64,000 bases of DNA from Desulfoscipio sp. XC116. GTDB taxonomy: Bacteria; Bacillota; Desulfotomaculia; Desulfotomaculales; Desulfallaceae. The position numbers were made by a program, and so were the translations under genes. The stretch lies in assembly GCF_039851975.1 (NCBI RefSeq), contig NZ_CP156660.1:3291035-3355034 (forward strand). The letters run 5' to 3'. Every line of letters starts with the position of its first letter. Within the stretch, counting starts at the first letter, position 1. Of the stretch, positions 1-8,947 are shown in pieces. The notes under the pieces are model-generated. The model worked only from the letters and a program-made list of their open reading frames with translations. It searched no databases and was not told the DNA's origin.

Positions 1-99
1 TTCAACGTTTTATCATTTAAATAGACAAATATTCCCCCTTAACATATTTTACCTATTGGCTTATAATATGGTAAAAGGTTTAATTAGGGGTGATACTTT

Positions 100-342
100 T
101 TGGCTAAGATTATTAAAGAAGGAGCCTCTTACAGTCAACGTGAAGTTGTGGACTTGCTGGTGGAGTTTTCCTCGTTTAAGGATCGGGTGGAAAAAAAGTT
201 TAAAATACTGGCTAACGAGCTTGAAGGCAAAAACAATGAGCATGACCTCTGGGTCAACTTATACCTCATTTCCACCGATTATTCGGAAGAAATGCAAACC
301 AAGCGGCAGAAACAAACTGAAAATTTGCAGAAAATTTCTTAG
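100..342 (+). CDS. small hypothetical protein, 80 aa
   Basis: Unrecognised charged, probably helical cytoplasmic protein. I chose the TTG start at 100 because an AGGGGTGAT ribosome-binding site sits just upstream and no better ATG exists in this frame. The second half is rich in Lys, Glu and Gln and lacks membrane segments or cysteines. It is a single-gene unit, since a strong intrinsic terminator follows 10 bp after the stop. No function can be assigned. Confidence 0.6.
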   Translation: MAKIIKEGASYSQREVVDLLVEFSSFKDRVEKKFKILANELEGKNNEHDLWVNLYLISTDYSEEMQTKRQKQTENLQKIS

Positions 343-352
343 CTTTCCATAC

Positions 353-376
353 GTCCGGCAGCCACCGGACTTTTTT
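353..376 (+). terminator. Rho-independent terminator
   Basis: GTCCGG and CCGGAC form a 6-bp GC-rich stem around a 6-nt loop, followed directly by six T residues. It closes the small gene ending at 342. Confidence 0.85.
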
Positions 377-543
377 GTGTTTTATATTACCGGTAATCTC
401 AGTATTGCAATAATGTCAACTGTTCAGCGAATTACACCTTACCATACATCAGTGTATAGAAAATGCCTTCCCAGGCAATATATTTAATAAAATAACTTCT
501 AAGATTGGCTTTCGGACAAATTAATATACGGGAGGCGTTACTT

Positions 544-720
544 TTGCAAGGTATTACAACCAGTTGGATCGTAGTTGGTTTGGGTGTGATTGTTTCTTTG
601 ATTGGTTGGTATGTAGGTGGTTACTGGGGTGCCGGCATACTGGGTTTCGGTCTGGCCCATATACTGCTGGGAGCCCTGGATATGTTCAGGCCCACAGTTG
701 GAAACGAAGAGCAGCAATAG
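544..720 (+). CDS. small membrane protein, ~58 aa
   Basis: The best start is the TTG at 544, eight bases after a GGAGG at 531-535. The frame is open further upstream to another TTG at 505, but that one lacks a ribosome-binding site. The product has two hydrophobic, glycine-rich segments (roughly residues 6-25 and 28-48) and a short charged tail ending in Glu-Glu-Gln-Gln. It is probably a two-pass inner-membrane peptide. I do not recognise a family. Confidence 0.6.
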   Translation: MQGITTSWIVVGLGVIVSLIGWYVGGYWGAGILGFGLAHILLGALDMFRPTVGNEEQQ

Positions 721-772
721 TACAACCATTAACTATATCCGAGAGCTGCCGGATCATTGGTTAAAATTTATC

Positions 773-862
773 GAATTCCAGGACTCCCACTTCTATAGTG
801 GGAGTCCCTGTTTTTACTTCAGGTGGAATGGAATTCCACCCGGACCCCCGATGCTCAGCTTT
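773..862 (+). repeat. IS200/IS605-end-like repeat, copy A
   Basis: The copy begins with the GGACTCCCAC hairpin, continues through a TTTTTACTTCAGGTGG segment with a second small palindrome, and ends near CCCCCGATGCTCAGCTTTA. Copies B (21787-21855) and C (38690-38800, opposite strand) share this order of blocks. Nested hairpins of this sort resemble right ends of IS200/IS605 elements, where omega-RNA-like transcripts end. That identity is inference. Confidence 0.55.
781..815 (+). terminator. Rho-independent terminator
   Basis: A 10-bp perfect stem (781-790 pairs with 798-807) with a 7-nt loop is followed by CTGTTTTTA. It sits after the small membrane gene. The same hairpin is the first part of a repeat seen elsewhere in the window, so it may be an IS-derived end that works as a terminator. 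Confidence 0.75.
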
Positions 863-970
863 ACCCCAGCCGCGCCATCGGCGAGCATTTCAGCCGTATT
901 TACCATGACTTGCCAAATACTATTTACCCCATTCTTGCATAACCAGGCCACAAGCGCACAAAATATAGCC

Positions 971-1381
971 ATGTTTACCAGATTTATTATCTACGGACTT
1001 TTGGGCTGGAATGTGGAAGTAATTTTTACCGGTCTCATGTCCGGCCTGCAGGGCAATCCTCGTTTAACAGCCCACACGTACCTGTGGATGCTGCCTATTT
1101 ACGGATTAGCGGTGCTTTTTGAGCCGCTGCACAACATCATGCGCCCATTGCACTGGTACCCGAGGGGTATGATCTGGGTGCTGGTCATTTGGACAGTAGA
1201 GTTAACTACGGGCGGACTAATTCGCGCTTTTGTCGGCACCAGCCCGTGGATTTACCGGGACGGCTGGCAAATAGCAGGCCTGATTCGCCTGGACATGGCT
1301 CCGCTGTGGTTTGGTGCGGGATTGTTATTTGAACAAATTCATGACCGATTGACGAACAGACGCATCTTACTAATCAAGTAA
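971..1381 (+). CDS. putative ABC transporter permease-like membrane protein (CmpB/PF06541-like), 136 aa
   Basis: A hydrophobic protein with about four membrane segments. The opening Gly-Trp-Asn-Val-Glu, a Pro-rich loop and a closing Trp-rich region match the small "putative ABC-transporter type IV" membrane family common in Clostridia. I take the ATG at 971 as the start because everything upstream in frame lies over the terminator/repeat and is not membrane-like. The ribosome-binding site is weak, so the start is uncertain. It is a single gene converging on the uracil-DNA glycosylase gene, with 4 bp between the stops. The transport role is unproven in this family. Confidence 0.6.
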   Translation: MFTRFIIYGLLGWNVEVIFTGLMSGLQGNPRLTAHTYLWMLPIYGLAVLFEPLHNIMRPLHWYPRGMIWVLVIWTVELTTGGLIRAFVGTSPWIYRDGWQIAGLIRLDMAPLWFGAGLLFEQIHDRLTNRRILLIK

Positions 1382-1385
1382 AAGT

Positions 1386-1964
1386 TTACTGCCTCTCCCG
1401 CAGCCAAACACCCAGCTTATTGAAATCCTCCTCAATTACCTCTTTCAATGCCCGGCGGTAAATAGACGCCGCCGGGTGATACATGGGAAATACGATGTAT
1501 TTCTCCAGTTCAAAGGACCGGCCATGGCAGCTGCCTATACGCATACTGCCGCCGCCCAGCCTTTTCAAAGCTACATCACCCAGGGTGACAATCACCCCGG
1601 GCGACAATATCGCCAATTCTTCATCCAACCAACGGGCACAGTGTTTTATTTCACATGTCCCGGGCTTGCGATTAGCCCGTCCGCTATTTTGTGTGGGGCG
1701 GCATTTTACCGTATTGGTAATTAATATATCTTTGCGCCCCAGGCCGGCCAACTTCAAATACCCATCTAAATTAAGCCCGGCTTGACCGACGAAGGGCATG
1801 CCCTGCTTGATTTCTTCGCCCCCCGGCGCTTCGCCCAAAAAAACAACGCCGGCTTCGTAATTACCGCGGTCTCTGACCAATCCGGCCCCCGTTCTCTCCC
1901 CCGGGCACGGACAACAACAATTTATTATGTGACTGTACAACTGCCGCAACAACTTTTCCTTCAT
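1386..1964 (-). CDS. uracil-DNA glycosylase, family 4 type, 192 aa
   Basis: Removes uracil from DNA in base-excision repair. The active-site motif GEAPGG followed by Glu and G-x-PFVG-x-AG is near residues 45-65, and the HPAA motif is near residue 165. Cysteines near the N-terminus (CCCPCPG) and in the middle (a Cys-Arg-Pro and a later Cys-x6-Cys pair) fit the [4Fe-4S] cluster of family 4/5 enzymes. I chose the ATG at 1964. The in-frame GTG at 1970 is part of the AGAGGTG ribosome-binding site. Length is normal for the family. Confidence 0.9.
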   Translation of the reverse strand: MKEKLLRQLYSHIINCCCPCPGERTGAGLVRDRGNYEAGVVFLGEAPGGEEIKQGMPFVGQAGLNLDGYLKLAGLGRKDILITNTVKCRPTQNSGRANRKPGTCEIKHCARWLDEELAILSPGVIVTLGDVALKRLGGGSMRIGSCHGRSFELEKYIVFPMYHPAASIYRRALKEVIEEDFNKLGVWLRERQ

Positions 1965-2120
1965 AAGCACCTCTTTATATGCTAAGTAAATTTACCGCTT
2001 GTTAGTGCTTTAGGCACTGATAAATGCAGTAAAGTAAGATAAACATCACATTTGTTGGACTAGGACTGGGAATGGCTGAGAAAAAGCAAGAGAACCGTCC
2101 CTACACTTCCTATACACTTC

Positions 2121-4739
2121 CTATAATGATGATGCCCAGCAGACCAGAGGCAATTCAAAGTGGTGGGCAAAGTGCGGGCTGTGAGGGCGAACGCGTACCG
2201 TGTAGCCAAAGGTGCCCTGAGGCAGGCTGATGTCTCCCGTATAAACAACCCGCCCCTGTTCGCCGGACGCGCGCTCCTCATGTAAAGCCATAGTTTTAAT
2301 TGACTGCAGCCCCCATCTGGTGGCTTTACCATACACCATTTCCACGCACACGTGCTCCCGACGTACCGGGCCCAGCTCTACGGTGGCCCGCACCGTTAAT
2401 TTTTCTTCCGGATGCATACTTTCGGCGCCGCCGGTTTCAACGCTATAAATTTGTATATGGTGCCAGTTATCACGCAAGAACCTTTTCAACTCGTACAATT
2501 CTCCGGCTGCCCGATATCCGTCCGCACTAAATGTTTGGCTTCTTTGATTAGCCCGCAAGTAATACTCTTGAGCATATTCCTGCACCATCCGCTCGGTGCT
2601 GAAATGCGGGGCAATAGTTATAATGGACTGTTTCATCCACTTCACCCATTTTCGGGGCACCCCGTTCGTTTGGTCATAATAAGCCGGAATAATTACTTTT
2701 TCCAGCAGCGCATACAGCGCGTAAAAATCATGCTGATCACGAGCCTCATCATCGGGGAAATCCCAGTCCTCACCCACGGCAAACCCGTTTTCTCCATTAT
2801 AAGCCTCGGGCCACCAGCCGTCCAGCACGCTGCAATTCAGTACACCGTTGACAGCGGCCTTCATACCGCTGGTACCACTGGCCTCCATCGGACGGCGGGG
2901 GGTATTCAGCCACACATCCACTCCCTGCAATAAATAGCGTGAAATATTAATATCATAGTTTTCTAAAAAAATAACCTTACCCCGAAAGCGATCATCGGCA
3001 GAAATTTCATTAATTAATTTAATCAGATCCTGTCCCGGCCGATCGGCGGGATGAGCCTTGCCGGCAAAGATAAACTGCAGCGGCAACTCGCGGTTATTGA
3101 CCAGCGCGGCCAGCCTGTCTTTGTCCCTGAATAGCAAGCCAGCCCGCTTATAGGTGGCAAACCGGCGGGCAAAGCCAATGGTCAAAGCCTTGGGATCCAG
3201 GCAGCTTTCCACTTCATTTACCTTATCCGGCGTTTCCTGGTTACGCACCCGCTGCTGGGCCAGGTGATGGCGAGCTAAGATAATCATCTTCTGTTTTAAA
3301 CCCGCGTGAACTTCCCACAGCTCTCGCTCAGGGATACCGCTCACCTTCTCCCAATCGGGGGGATAAAATACACACCGCTTCCATTCCCGACTCAGGTACC
3401 TGTTAAACAGTTCGCGCATCTCCGGGGCCAGCCAGGTTAGGGTATGCACGCCATTGGTCACCTGCCCGACAGGCACTTCCTCCAGGGGAACGCCCGGGTA
3501 AAGATGATGAAACATGGAGCGGGACACAGCGCCGTGCAAACGGCTGACTCCATTGGAAAAACCGCACTGCTTCAAGGCCAGCATAGTCATGTTGAAGCCG
3601 CTACGCTCCTGATCGGAAGCCAGCTGCATAAACTGCTCCCGGGCGACACCCAACCGCCCGTACAAATAACTAAAATAACGATCTATCATTTCCTCGCTGA
3701 ATACATCATGCCCGGCAGGCACCGGAGTATGGGTGGTAAATAAAGTGTCCGCTCTCAGAGCCTCCAGCGCCGTACCCGCCGACAACCCCTTATCCTCCAC
3801 CAGCTCCCGCAGACGCTCTAGCAGTAAAAATGCGGCGTGACCCTCATTAATGTGCCACACAGTAGGTGCTAATCCCAGGGCTCTGAGCGCCCTTACCCCG
3901 CCTATACCCAGCAATATTTCCTGGCCAATGCGCGTTTCCTTATCGCCGCCGTACAACTGCCCGGTAAGCTCCCGGTCTTCACGACTGTTGACCGGCAAAT
4001 CAGCATCCAGAAAAAAAATACTGATTCTACCAACTTGCATATGCCATACCCGGGCCTGCACCTGCCGACCCGGCAGGTCAACCTCCACCACCAAATCCCG
4101 GCCGCTGCCGTCAAGGGCCGGAGTGATGGGCAAAATACTAAAATTTTGATAGCGATAATGCGCTTCCTGGCACCCTTCCCGGTTAATCAGCTGGGTAAAA
4201 TAGCCGTGCTTATATAATAGTCCCACGCCCACAAAAGGCAGTCCGAGGTCACTGGCCGCCTTGCAATGATCCCCGGCCAGCAGACCCAGGCCGCCGGAAT
4301 AGGTGGGATATGATTCATGCAGGCCAAATTCGGCTGAGAAATAAGCAATTAAGCAATTTTCGCCATCGGTTTTTTTCTTATTGCTTGCACACTCGCTTTG
4401 CGGTTCCGGCGCCTTCCGCCCTGCCGTACTGCACTGCGTAATGTGTTTATCATACCAGGTTTGCTGCTGCATATATATATCGAATGAGTCTATCGCCCGA
4501 CGATACTGGCCTAAAAATTGCTCATTGGCCGCCGCCCTTTGCAAATCTACTTCGTTTACTTGCAATAAAAACTGCACAGGGTTATGGTAGACTTCCTCCC
4601 ATAAATCCCGGTTAATAGCCCTGAACAAGTCCACGGCACAATCGTTCCAGCTAAAATAGAGATTATAGGCTAATTCCCTCAACCGCTTAATCTCCCCGGG
4701 TAAACGAGGGATGACCGTAACAGTGCGATACGAAAACAT
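2121..4739 (-). CDS. glgP: alpha-glucan (glycogen) phosphorylase, 872 aa
   Basis: GT35 enzyme that releases glucose-1-phosphate from glycogen or maltodextrin using pyridoxal phosphate. The N-terminal ~110 residues match the DUF3417 cap of the long bacterial/archaeal phosphorylases. The core has the E-x-NGVH region near residue 400 and, near residue 640, the EASGTSGMKAAVNG segment carrying the PLP lysine. The ATG at 4739 is preferred to the GTG at 4754, which overlaps the GGAGGT ribosome-binding site. It is transcribed away from the DUF4912/GH57-GT4 pair, so glycogen breakdown and synthesis genes share a ~250-bp divergent control region. Confidence 0.93.
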   Translation of the reverse strand: MFSYRTVTVIPRLPGEIKRLRELAYNLYFSWNDCAVDLFRAINRDLWEEVYHNPVQFLLQVNEVDLQRAAANEQFLGQYRRAIDSFDIYMQQQTWYDKHITQCSTAGRKAPEPQSECASNKKKTDGENCLIAYFSAEFGLHESYPTYSGGLGLLAGDHCKAASDLGLPFVGVGLLYKHGYFTQLINREGCQEAHYRYQNFSILPITPALDGSGRDLVVEVDLPGRQVQARVWHMQVGRISIFFLDADLPVNSREDRELTGQLYGGDKETRIGQEILLGIGGVRALRALGLAPTVWHINEGHAAFLLLERLRELVEDKGLSAGTALEALRADTLFTTHTPVPAGHDVFSEEMIDRYFSYLYGRLGVAREQFMQLASDQERSGFNMTMLALKQCGFSNGVSRLHGAVSRSMFHHLYPGVPLEEVPVGQVTNGVHTLTWLAPEMRELFNRYLSREWKRCVFYPPDWEKVSGIPERELWEVHAGLKQKMIILARHHLAQQRVRNQETPDKVNEVESCLDPKALTIGFARRFATYKRAGLLFRDKDRLAALVNNRELPLQFIFAGKAHPADRPGQDLIKLINEISADDRFRGKVIFLENYDINISRYLLQGVDVWLNTPRRPMEASGTSGMKAAVNGVLNCSVLDGWWPEAYNGENGFAVGEDWDFPDDEARDQHDFYALYALLEKVIIPAYYDQTNGVPRKWVKWMKQSIITIAPHFSTERMVQEYAQEYYLRANQRSQTFSADGYRAAGELYELKRFLRDNWHHIQIYSVETGGAESMHPEEKLTVRATVELGPVRREHVCVEMVYGKATRWGLQSIKTMALHEERASGEQGRVVYTGDISLPQGTFGYTVRVRPHSPHFAHHFELPLVCWASSL

Positions 4740-4988
4740 GCTAAATACCTCCACTCACATCAATTGCATTTTTTATTCCAACCCTAAATATTATAATATG
4801 GCCGGTCCGCTTTTATTAGTAATTTAAACTCCCTTAGCATAATTTTTATTTTTTACATAATCTTAACATAATTTTGCATAGATTTCTCGAAAACTCTGCT
4901 ATACTTTAAGTAATTTTACCTAACTCCATGCTTTAGGAACGGCTTTACAAAAAATGAGGATTTAATTTCCAATAAGAAGGTGATTATT

Positions 4989-5489
4989 ATGTTAAAGCTC
5001 ATCGACCGGATGGAATTGCCCCAGTGGTATGACGAAAACAAAATGGTTTTGCTGGTGGTCGACCCTTATACCGTTTACTTATACTGGCAGCTGGCCTTCA
5101 GCCAATGTAAGGCTATAAAGGAACACCAGCAGGTATTACGCTTATTTGAACTGCCCCCGGAGCAATTAGCGCACGAACAGCCCGGATTGTTAAATAGTAT
5201 ACTTTTACCCGCCTTCACCGATAACTGGTATTTCAATGAACTAAAGCCGGGCTGCCGTTACCAGGCGGATATGGGCTGGGAACAAAACGGTGTTTTTTAT
5301 AGCATAATCAAATCCAATACCGTTAATATGCCGCCAGCCGCGCCTTCAGCCACAACAAGTCAGGCAAAATGGCGGCCTGTGGAGCATCTGCAGGAGACCG
5401 CCATTATCCCTGCGGCACTGCCTACACAAACAGTCAAAGAGTTAATTCAGCAAATGTCCTTTTACATGGGCATTAACGAAGCATCCTGA
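4989..5489 (+). CDS. DUF4912 domain protein, 166 aa
   Basis: The N-terminal ~100 residues match the DUF4912 pattern (a D-P-Y-T-V-Y-L-Y-W-Q core, then an aromatic strand ending in Y-x-A-D-x-G). This small domain is typically encoded beside GH57 and glycogen genes in Firmicutes, and is probably glucan-binding or a helper. The C-terminal ~60 residues are low-complexity and then helical. The ATG at 4989 follows AAGAAGGTGAT at good spacing. The GTG at 4980 is inside that site. The next gene starts 17 bp after the stop, so the two are co-transcribed. Biochemical role unknown. Confidence 0.75.
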   Translation: MLKLIDRMELPQWYDENKMVLLVVDPYTVYLYWQLAFSQCKAIKEHQQVLRLFELPPEQLAHEQPGLLNSILLPAFTDNWYFNELKPGCRYQADMGWEQNGVFYSIIKSNTVNMPPAAPSATTSQAKWRPVEHLQETAIIPAALPTQTVKELIQQMSFYMGINEAS

Positions 5490-5505
5490 CAATGGGGGTG
5501 ACATA

Positions 5506-8286
5506 ATGAGCACCGGTTACCTGGCACTGGTACTGCACGGGCACCTCCCCTATATACATCACCCTGAAATGCCTGAAATGATGGAAGAAAGGTGGCTGTT
5601 TGAAGCACTGACCGAATGCTACTTACCGCTGCTGAATGTATTTGAGTCACTGCAAGAGGACGGAGTGCCTTTTCGGCTCACCTTTTCTCTCTCCCCCACT
5701 TTAATCACCATGTTAAACGACCAAATGCTGCAGGAACGTTATTTGGAACACCTGCAAAAGTCCATCGTATTGGCCGGTATGGAACGTGAACGCCTCCAAG
5801 GCGACCCGGACTACAGGCATCTGGCCGGTTTTTATCTCGAAACACTTTCTGAAATAAAAAAACAGTATGAACTGTATAACGGCGACTTGATTAAACCATT
5901 TAAAAAACTGCAGCGGCAGGGTTGTTTGGAGGTAATAACCACTTGCGCCACCCACGGCTTTTTACCGCTAATGGCCAACCGGTCCAGCTGGCGGGCCCAA
6001 ATCCAGACAGCCCTGGAACTGTACACAGGTTATTTCGGCCACCCGCCCGCGGGCATGTGGCTGCCCGAGTGCGCCTATGCACCGGGCCTGGAAAAAATGC
6101 TTAAAGATTACCGGATCGGTTATTTCTTTGTGGACAGCCACGGCATTACCAACTGTAAGCCATCTCCATTATTTAGCACCTACGCGCCGGTCTGCACCGA
6201 AACCGGGGTGGCCGCTTTCGGGCGGGACCCCGCATCCTCCCGGCAGGTGTGGGACCGGCACGGCGGCTACCCGGGCGACCCCTTATACAGAGAATTTTAC
6301 CGGGATATCGGCTTTGATCTGCCCTTGGATTATATCGGGCCATTTCTGCCCGGTGATAATATCCGGGTGGATACCGGGTTTAAGTACCACCGCATCACCG
6401 GCGGCGGTCCGCACAAGGAGCCCTACCTGCCCGCCATGGCCAGAGAACAGGCGGCCCGCCACGCCGAAGATTTTTTACAACGGCGCTGCGAACAGCTAAC
6501 CAGGGCGGCCCGCAATATGAACCGCCGCCCGCTGGCAGTGGCTCCTTATGACGCCGAACTGTTCGGGCACTGGTGGTTTGAGGGTCCGGCCTGGCTGAAT
6601 TTCCTTTGCCGGGAAGCCGCCGCCAACAGCTCATTGCGCCTGGTCACTCCGGCTGAATACCTGCAGGAGTATCCGGACAACCAGGCAGTGGAGCTGCCCA
6701 TGTGCAGTTGGGGCGAGGGCGGTTATAACCAGTTCTGGCTTAACCCGTCCACCGACTGGATCTACAAGCATCTGCATCAGGCCGAAGATAAAATGACCGG
6801 GCTGGCCGACAGTCACCGTAATGCGCAAGGTCTGCAGCAAAGATGTTTGAACCAGGCCGCCCGGGAGCTGCTGCTGGCCCAGAGCAGCGACTGGCCCTTT
6901 ATCATTCACTCGGACACAGCGACAGAATATGCGGTACAGCGCTTTAAAAACCATATCGGCCGGTTCAATACACTGGCCCGGATGCTGGAAACCGGCGACA
7001 TCCATATTGATATATTAGAGGGTATAGAAGCGCGGTCCAAGTTCCTGCCGAATATCGATTATCACGTTTATTGCACCCACGGCACAACCGAACGCCCGGC
7101 CACCACACGGGCGAGCTACCGCATTTTAATATTATCCTGGGAATACCCTCCTAAAACAGTAGGCGGACTGGCCAGACATGTCCATGATCTATCATGCGCC
7201 CTGGCGGCCCTGGGGGACGAAGTGCACGTAATCACCTGCCCGGTATCAAGCAAGGGCGTCTACAGCCTGGAACAAGGCGTACACGTACACCGCATCCCCA
7301 CTGATTTGCTTAACGCGGAAAATTTTATGGAGTGGGTAGGGCAGCTTAATAGCGGCATGCTCGAACTGTCCGGCAAGCTGGCGGAGGTATTCGGGCCCTT
7401 CGACCTGGTACACGCTCACGATTGGCTGGTGGGCGAAGCAGGCGGTCAAATATGCAACCGGATGAACCTGCCGCTGGTGGCCACCATCCATGCTACCGAA
7501 TACGGGCGCAACCAGGGTCTGCACTCCGATTTACAAAAGCATATTCACAGTCTGGAACAAAAGCTTACCGAACGAGCCGCTTTAATTATCGGCTGCAGCC
7601 GTTACATGAGCCAAGAAATCGCCCGTTTATTTAACCAGCCGGCTGACAAAATAATCGTTATTCCCAACGGGGTAGAGCCGGAAAATATTTTACCCGAACG
7701 GGAAAAAGCACCGTCCGAAAACAGTCGGGAAAAAAGCATCGTTTTTCTGGGCCGCCTGGTACCTGAGAAAGGCGTACAAGTATTAATCGAAGCACTGCCG
7801 CTGGTCATGCAAAAGGCTGGGCCGGTCAGACTGCTTATTGCCGGTAAAGGGCCATACCAGTCCGATCTGGCCGATCTGGCTCAAAGACTGGACGTGGCCG
7901 GCCAGGTGAGTTTTGTAGGCTTTGTCAATGACCACGCTCGCAACGAACTGCTGGGCCGATCTGATGTGGCTGTTTTCCCCAGCCTTTATGAACCCTTCGG
8001 TATCGTAGCACTGGAAGCAATGGCCGCGGGTATACCTGTGGTGGTGTCTGAAACCGGGGGACTGCGGGATATTATTGAGCACGGCGTGGACGGCTACTGC
8101 GCACCGCCCGGTGATGCCGCTATGCTGGCCCATTACATTGCCGAGCTGCTTAACAACCCCGAGCTGGCCCAGCATTTTACCAGGCGGGCCAGGCGCAACG
8201 TAGCCGTTAAATTTAACTGGCAGCAGATTGCTGCCGCCACTTTGAAAGTTTACGCCGGGGCCATCAGCCGGATTTCAACTAATTGA
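5506..8286 (+). CDS. GH57 (1,4-alpha-glucan branching type) - GT4 glycogen synthase-like fusion, 926 aa
   Basis: Two enzymes in one chain. Residues 1 to ~525 are a glycoside hydrolase family 57/DUF1957 protein of the branching-enzyme type. HGHLPY is at residue 11, the presumed nucleophile Glu188 lies in GMWLPEC, and the presumed acid Asp349 lies in APYDAELFGHWW. A short linker (527-537) leads to a GT4 glycosyltransferase (538-926) with the GG-L-A-R-H donor loop near 553, a HAHDW motif, and E-P-F-G-I-V-A-L-E-A-M-A near residue 830. The likely job is building and branching an alpha-glucan, opposite to the divergent glgP. Start ATG 5506 follows GGGGGTGAC. Whether the GT4 half uses ADP- or UDP-glucose cannot be told from sequence. 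Confidence 0.88.
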   Translation: MSTGYLALVLHGHLPYIHHPEMPEMMEERWLFEALTECYLPLLNVFESLQEDGVPFRLTFSLSPTLITMLNDQMLQERYLEHLQKSIVLAGMERERLQGDPDYRHLAGFYLETLSEIKKQYELYNGDLIKPFKKLQRQGCLEVITTCATHGFLPLMANRSSWRAQIQTALELYTGYFGHPPAGMWLPECAYAPGLEKMLKDYRIGYFFVDSHGITNCKPSPLFSTYAPVCTETGVAAFGRDPASSRQVWDRHGGYPGDPLYREFYRDIGFDLPLDYIGPFLPGDNIRVDTGFKYHRITGGGPHKEPYLPAMAREQAARHAEDFLQRRCEQLTRAARNMNRRPLAVAPYDAELFGHWWFEGPAWLNFLCREAAANSSLRLVTPAEYLQEYPDNQAVELPMCSWGEGGYNQFWLNPSTDWIYKHLHQAEDKMTGLADSHRNAQGLQQRCLNQAARELLLAQSSDWPFIIHSDTATEYAVQRFKNHIGRFNTLARMLETGDIHIDILEGIEARSKFLPNIDYHVYCTHGTTERPATTRASYRILILSWEYPPKTVGGLARHVHDLSCALAALGDEVHVITCPVSSKGVYSLEQGVHVHRIPTDLLNAENFMEWVGQLNSGMLELSGKLAEVFGPFDLVHAHDWLVGEAGGQICNRMNLPLVATIHATEYGRNQGLHSDLQKHIHSLEQKLTERAALIIGCSRYMSQEIARLFNQPADKIIVIPNGVEPENILPEREKAPSENSREKSIVFLGRLVPEKGVQVLIEALPLVMQKAGPVRLLIAGKGPYQSDLADLAQRLDVAGQVSFVGFVNDHARNELLGRSDVAVFPSLYEPFGIVALEAMAAGIPVVVSETGGLRDIIEHGVDGYCAPPGDAAMLAHYIAELLNNPELAQHFTRRARRNVAVKFNWQQIAAATLKVYAGAISRISTN

Positions 8287-8393
8287 AACGAACTATGATA
8301 ACCCCATATTATGAAATAACACAAAGCGACCTGTTATGGCCACCGGACTTAATACTTATCATGCTCCATATCACCAAAACCCGGAAGCAAAAA

Positions 8394-8426
8394 GAAATCC
8401 CCTTCCCAAAAAGGGAAGGGGATTTC
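8394..8426 (-). terminator. intrinsic terminator (minus strand)
   Basis: A 14-bp near-perfect stem (GAAATCCCCTTCCC and its complement) with a 5-nt loop. On the minus strand it is followed by a T-run (complement of the A-run just before 8394); on the plus strand no T-run follows. It could end transcripts coming leftwards through the repeat array. It may also protect the 3' end of the GH57-GT4 message. Confidence 0.55.
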
Positions 8427-8504
8427 AACTTCAAGCCCGTAATGACCTGCGCTACAACCACTATGAGTATCTGCATAGCCCACGGCAACCTTTCGGCTGT
8501 CATG

Positions 8505-8825
8505 AACCATTACGACACCCATAATGATCTTTGCTCGACCATTATGGATACCTGATGAGCCTATAATAATCTCTCGACTATTACAAACCCAAAAAATTAA
8601 CAACCACGGTTAAAATATACGGCACCCATAATAATCTTAGCTCGACCGGTAAACATCCCTTACGACCATATAATAATCTTTAGGACTATTATATAGCCTG
8701 CCACAACATTTACCGATCTGCCCGCCGACTAATACCGAGCCTTACGACCCGATATTAATCTTTGGCCGACTGTTACAGAGCCTTTACGACCCCATAACAA
8801 TCTTGGCTCGGCCATTACGAACCTT
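8505..8825. repeat. degenerate ~42-bp repeat array with hairpin units
   Basis: At least six diverged copies of a unit close to CGACCCCATAATAATCTTTG followed by GCTCGACCATTAC and a GAGCC-like tail, starting near 8513, 8560, 8620, 8662, 8744 and 8787. Spacing is irregular. Several copies can fold: CCATAAT with ATTATGG around 8519-8546, and TATAATA with TATTATA around 8669-8694. There is no convincing reading frame. Function unknown. Confidence 0.6.
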
Positions 8826-8916
8826 GCATTATTATATTGCCCGCTTTAACAGCCGGCTATTACTGGTAAATTTTAACCGACACAATTTTGATAATCGAAA
8901 AGTTGCAATAAGAAAC

Positions 8917-8947
8917 GCAAAAATAAACGCCCCGCAAGGCGTTTATT
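8917..8947 (-). terminator. intrinsic terminator of spoVT
   Basis: AATAAACGCC (8922-8931) pairs with GGCGTTTATT (8938-8947), followed on the minus strand by a T-run. The stem includes the spoVT stop codon. Confidence 0.85.

Noticed and set aside
56-487. 143-aa frame overlapping the first small gene
   Set aside because: No ribosome-binding site, runs through the terminator at 353-376, and has random composition. The TTG frame at 100 is better supported.
617-970. N-terminal 118 codons of the long frame before the CmpB-like membrane protein
   Set aside because: This stretch covers a terminator and a repeat in another frame and is not membrane-like, so I moved the start to 971.
4874-4905. sigma-A promoter (TTGCAT and TATACT) before the DUF4912 gene
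   Set aside because: The spacing is 20 bp, too long for a confident call, although TATACT at 4900 may still be a -10 element.
8283-8603. several 60-90-aa frames after the GH57-GT4 gene
   Set aside because: They run over a terminator and the degenerate repeat array, and none has a start signal or protein-like composition.
8505-8825. CRISPR array
   Set aside because: Repeats are degenerate and spacing is irregular, so it is only reported as a repeat array.
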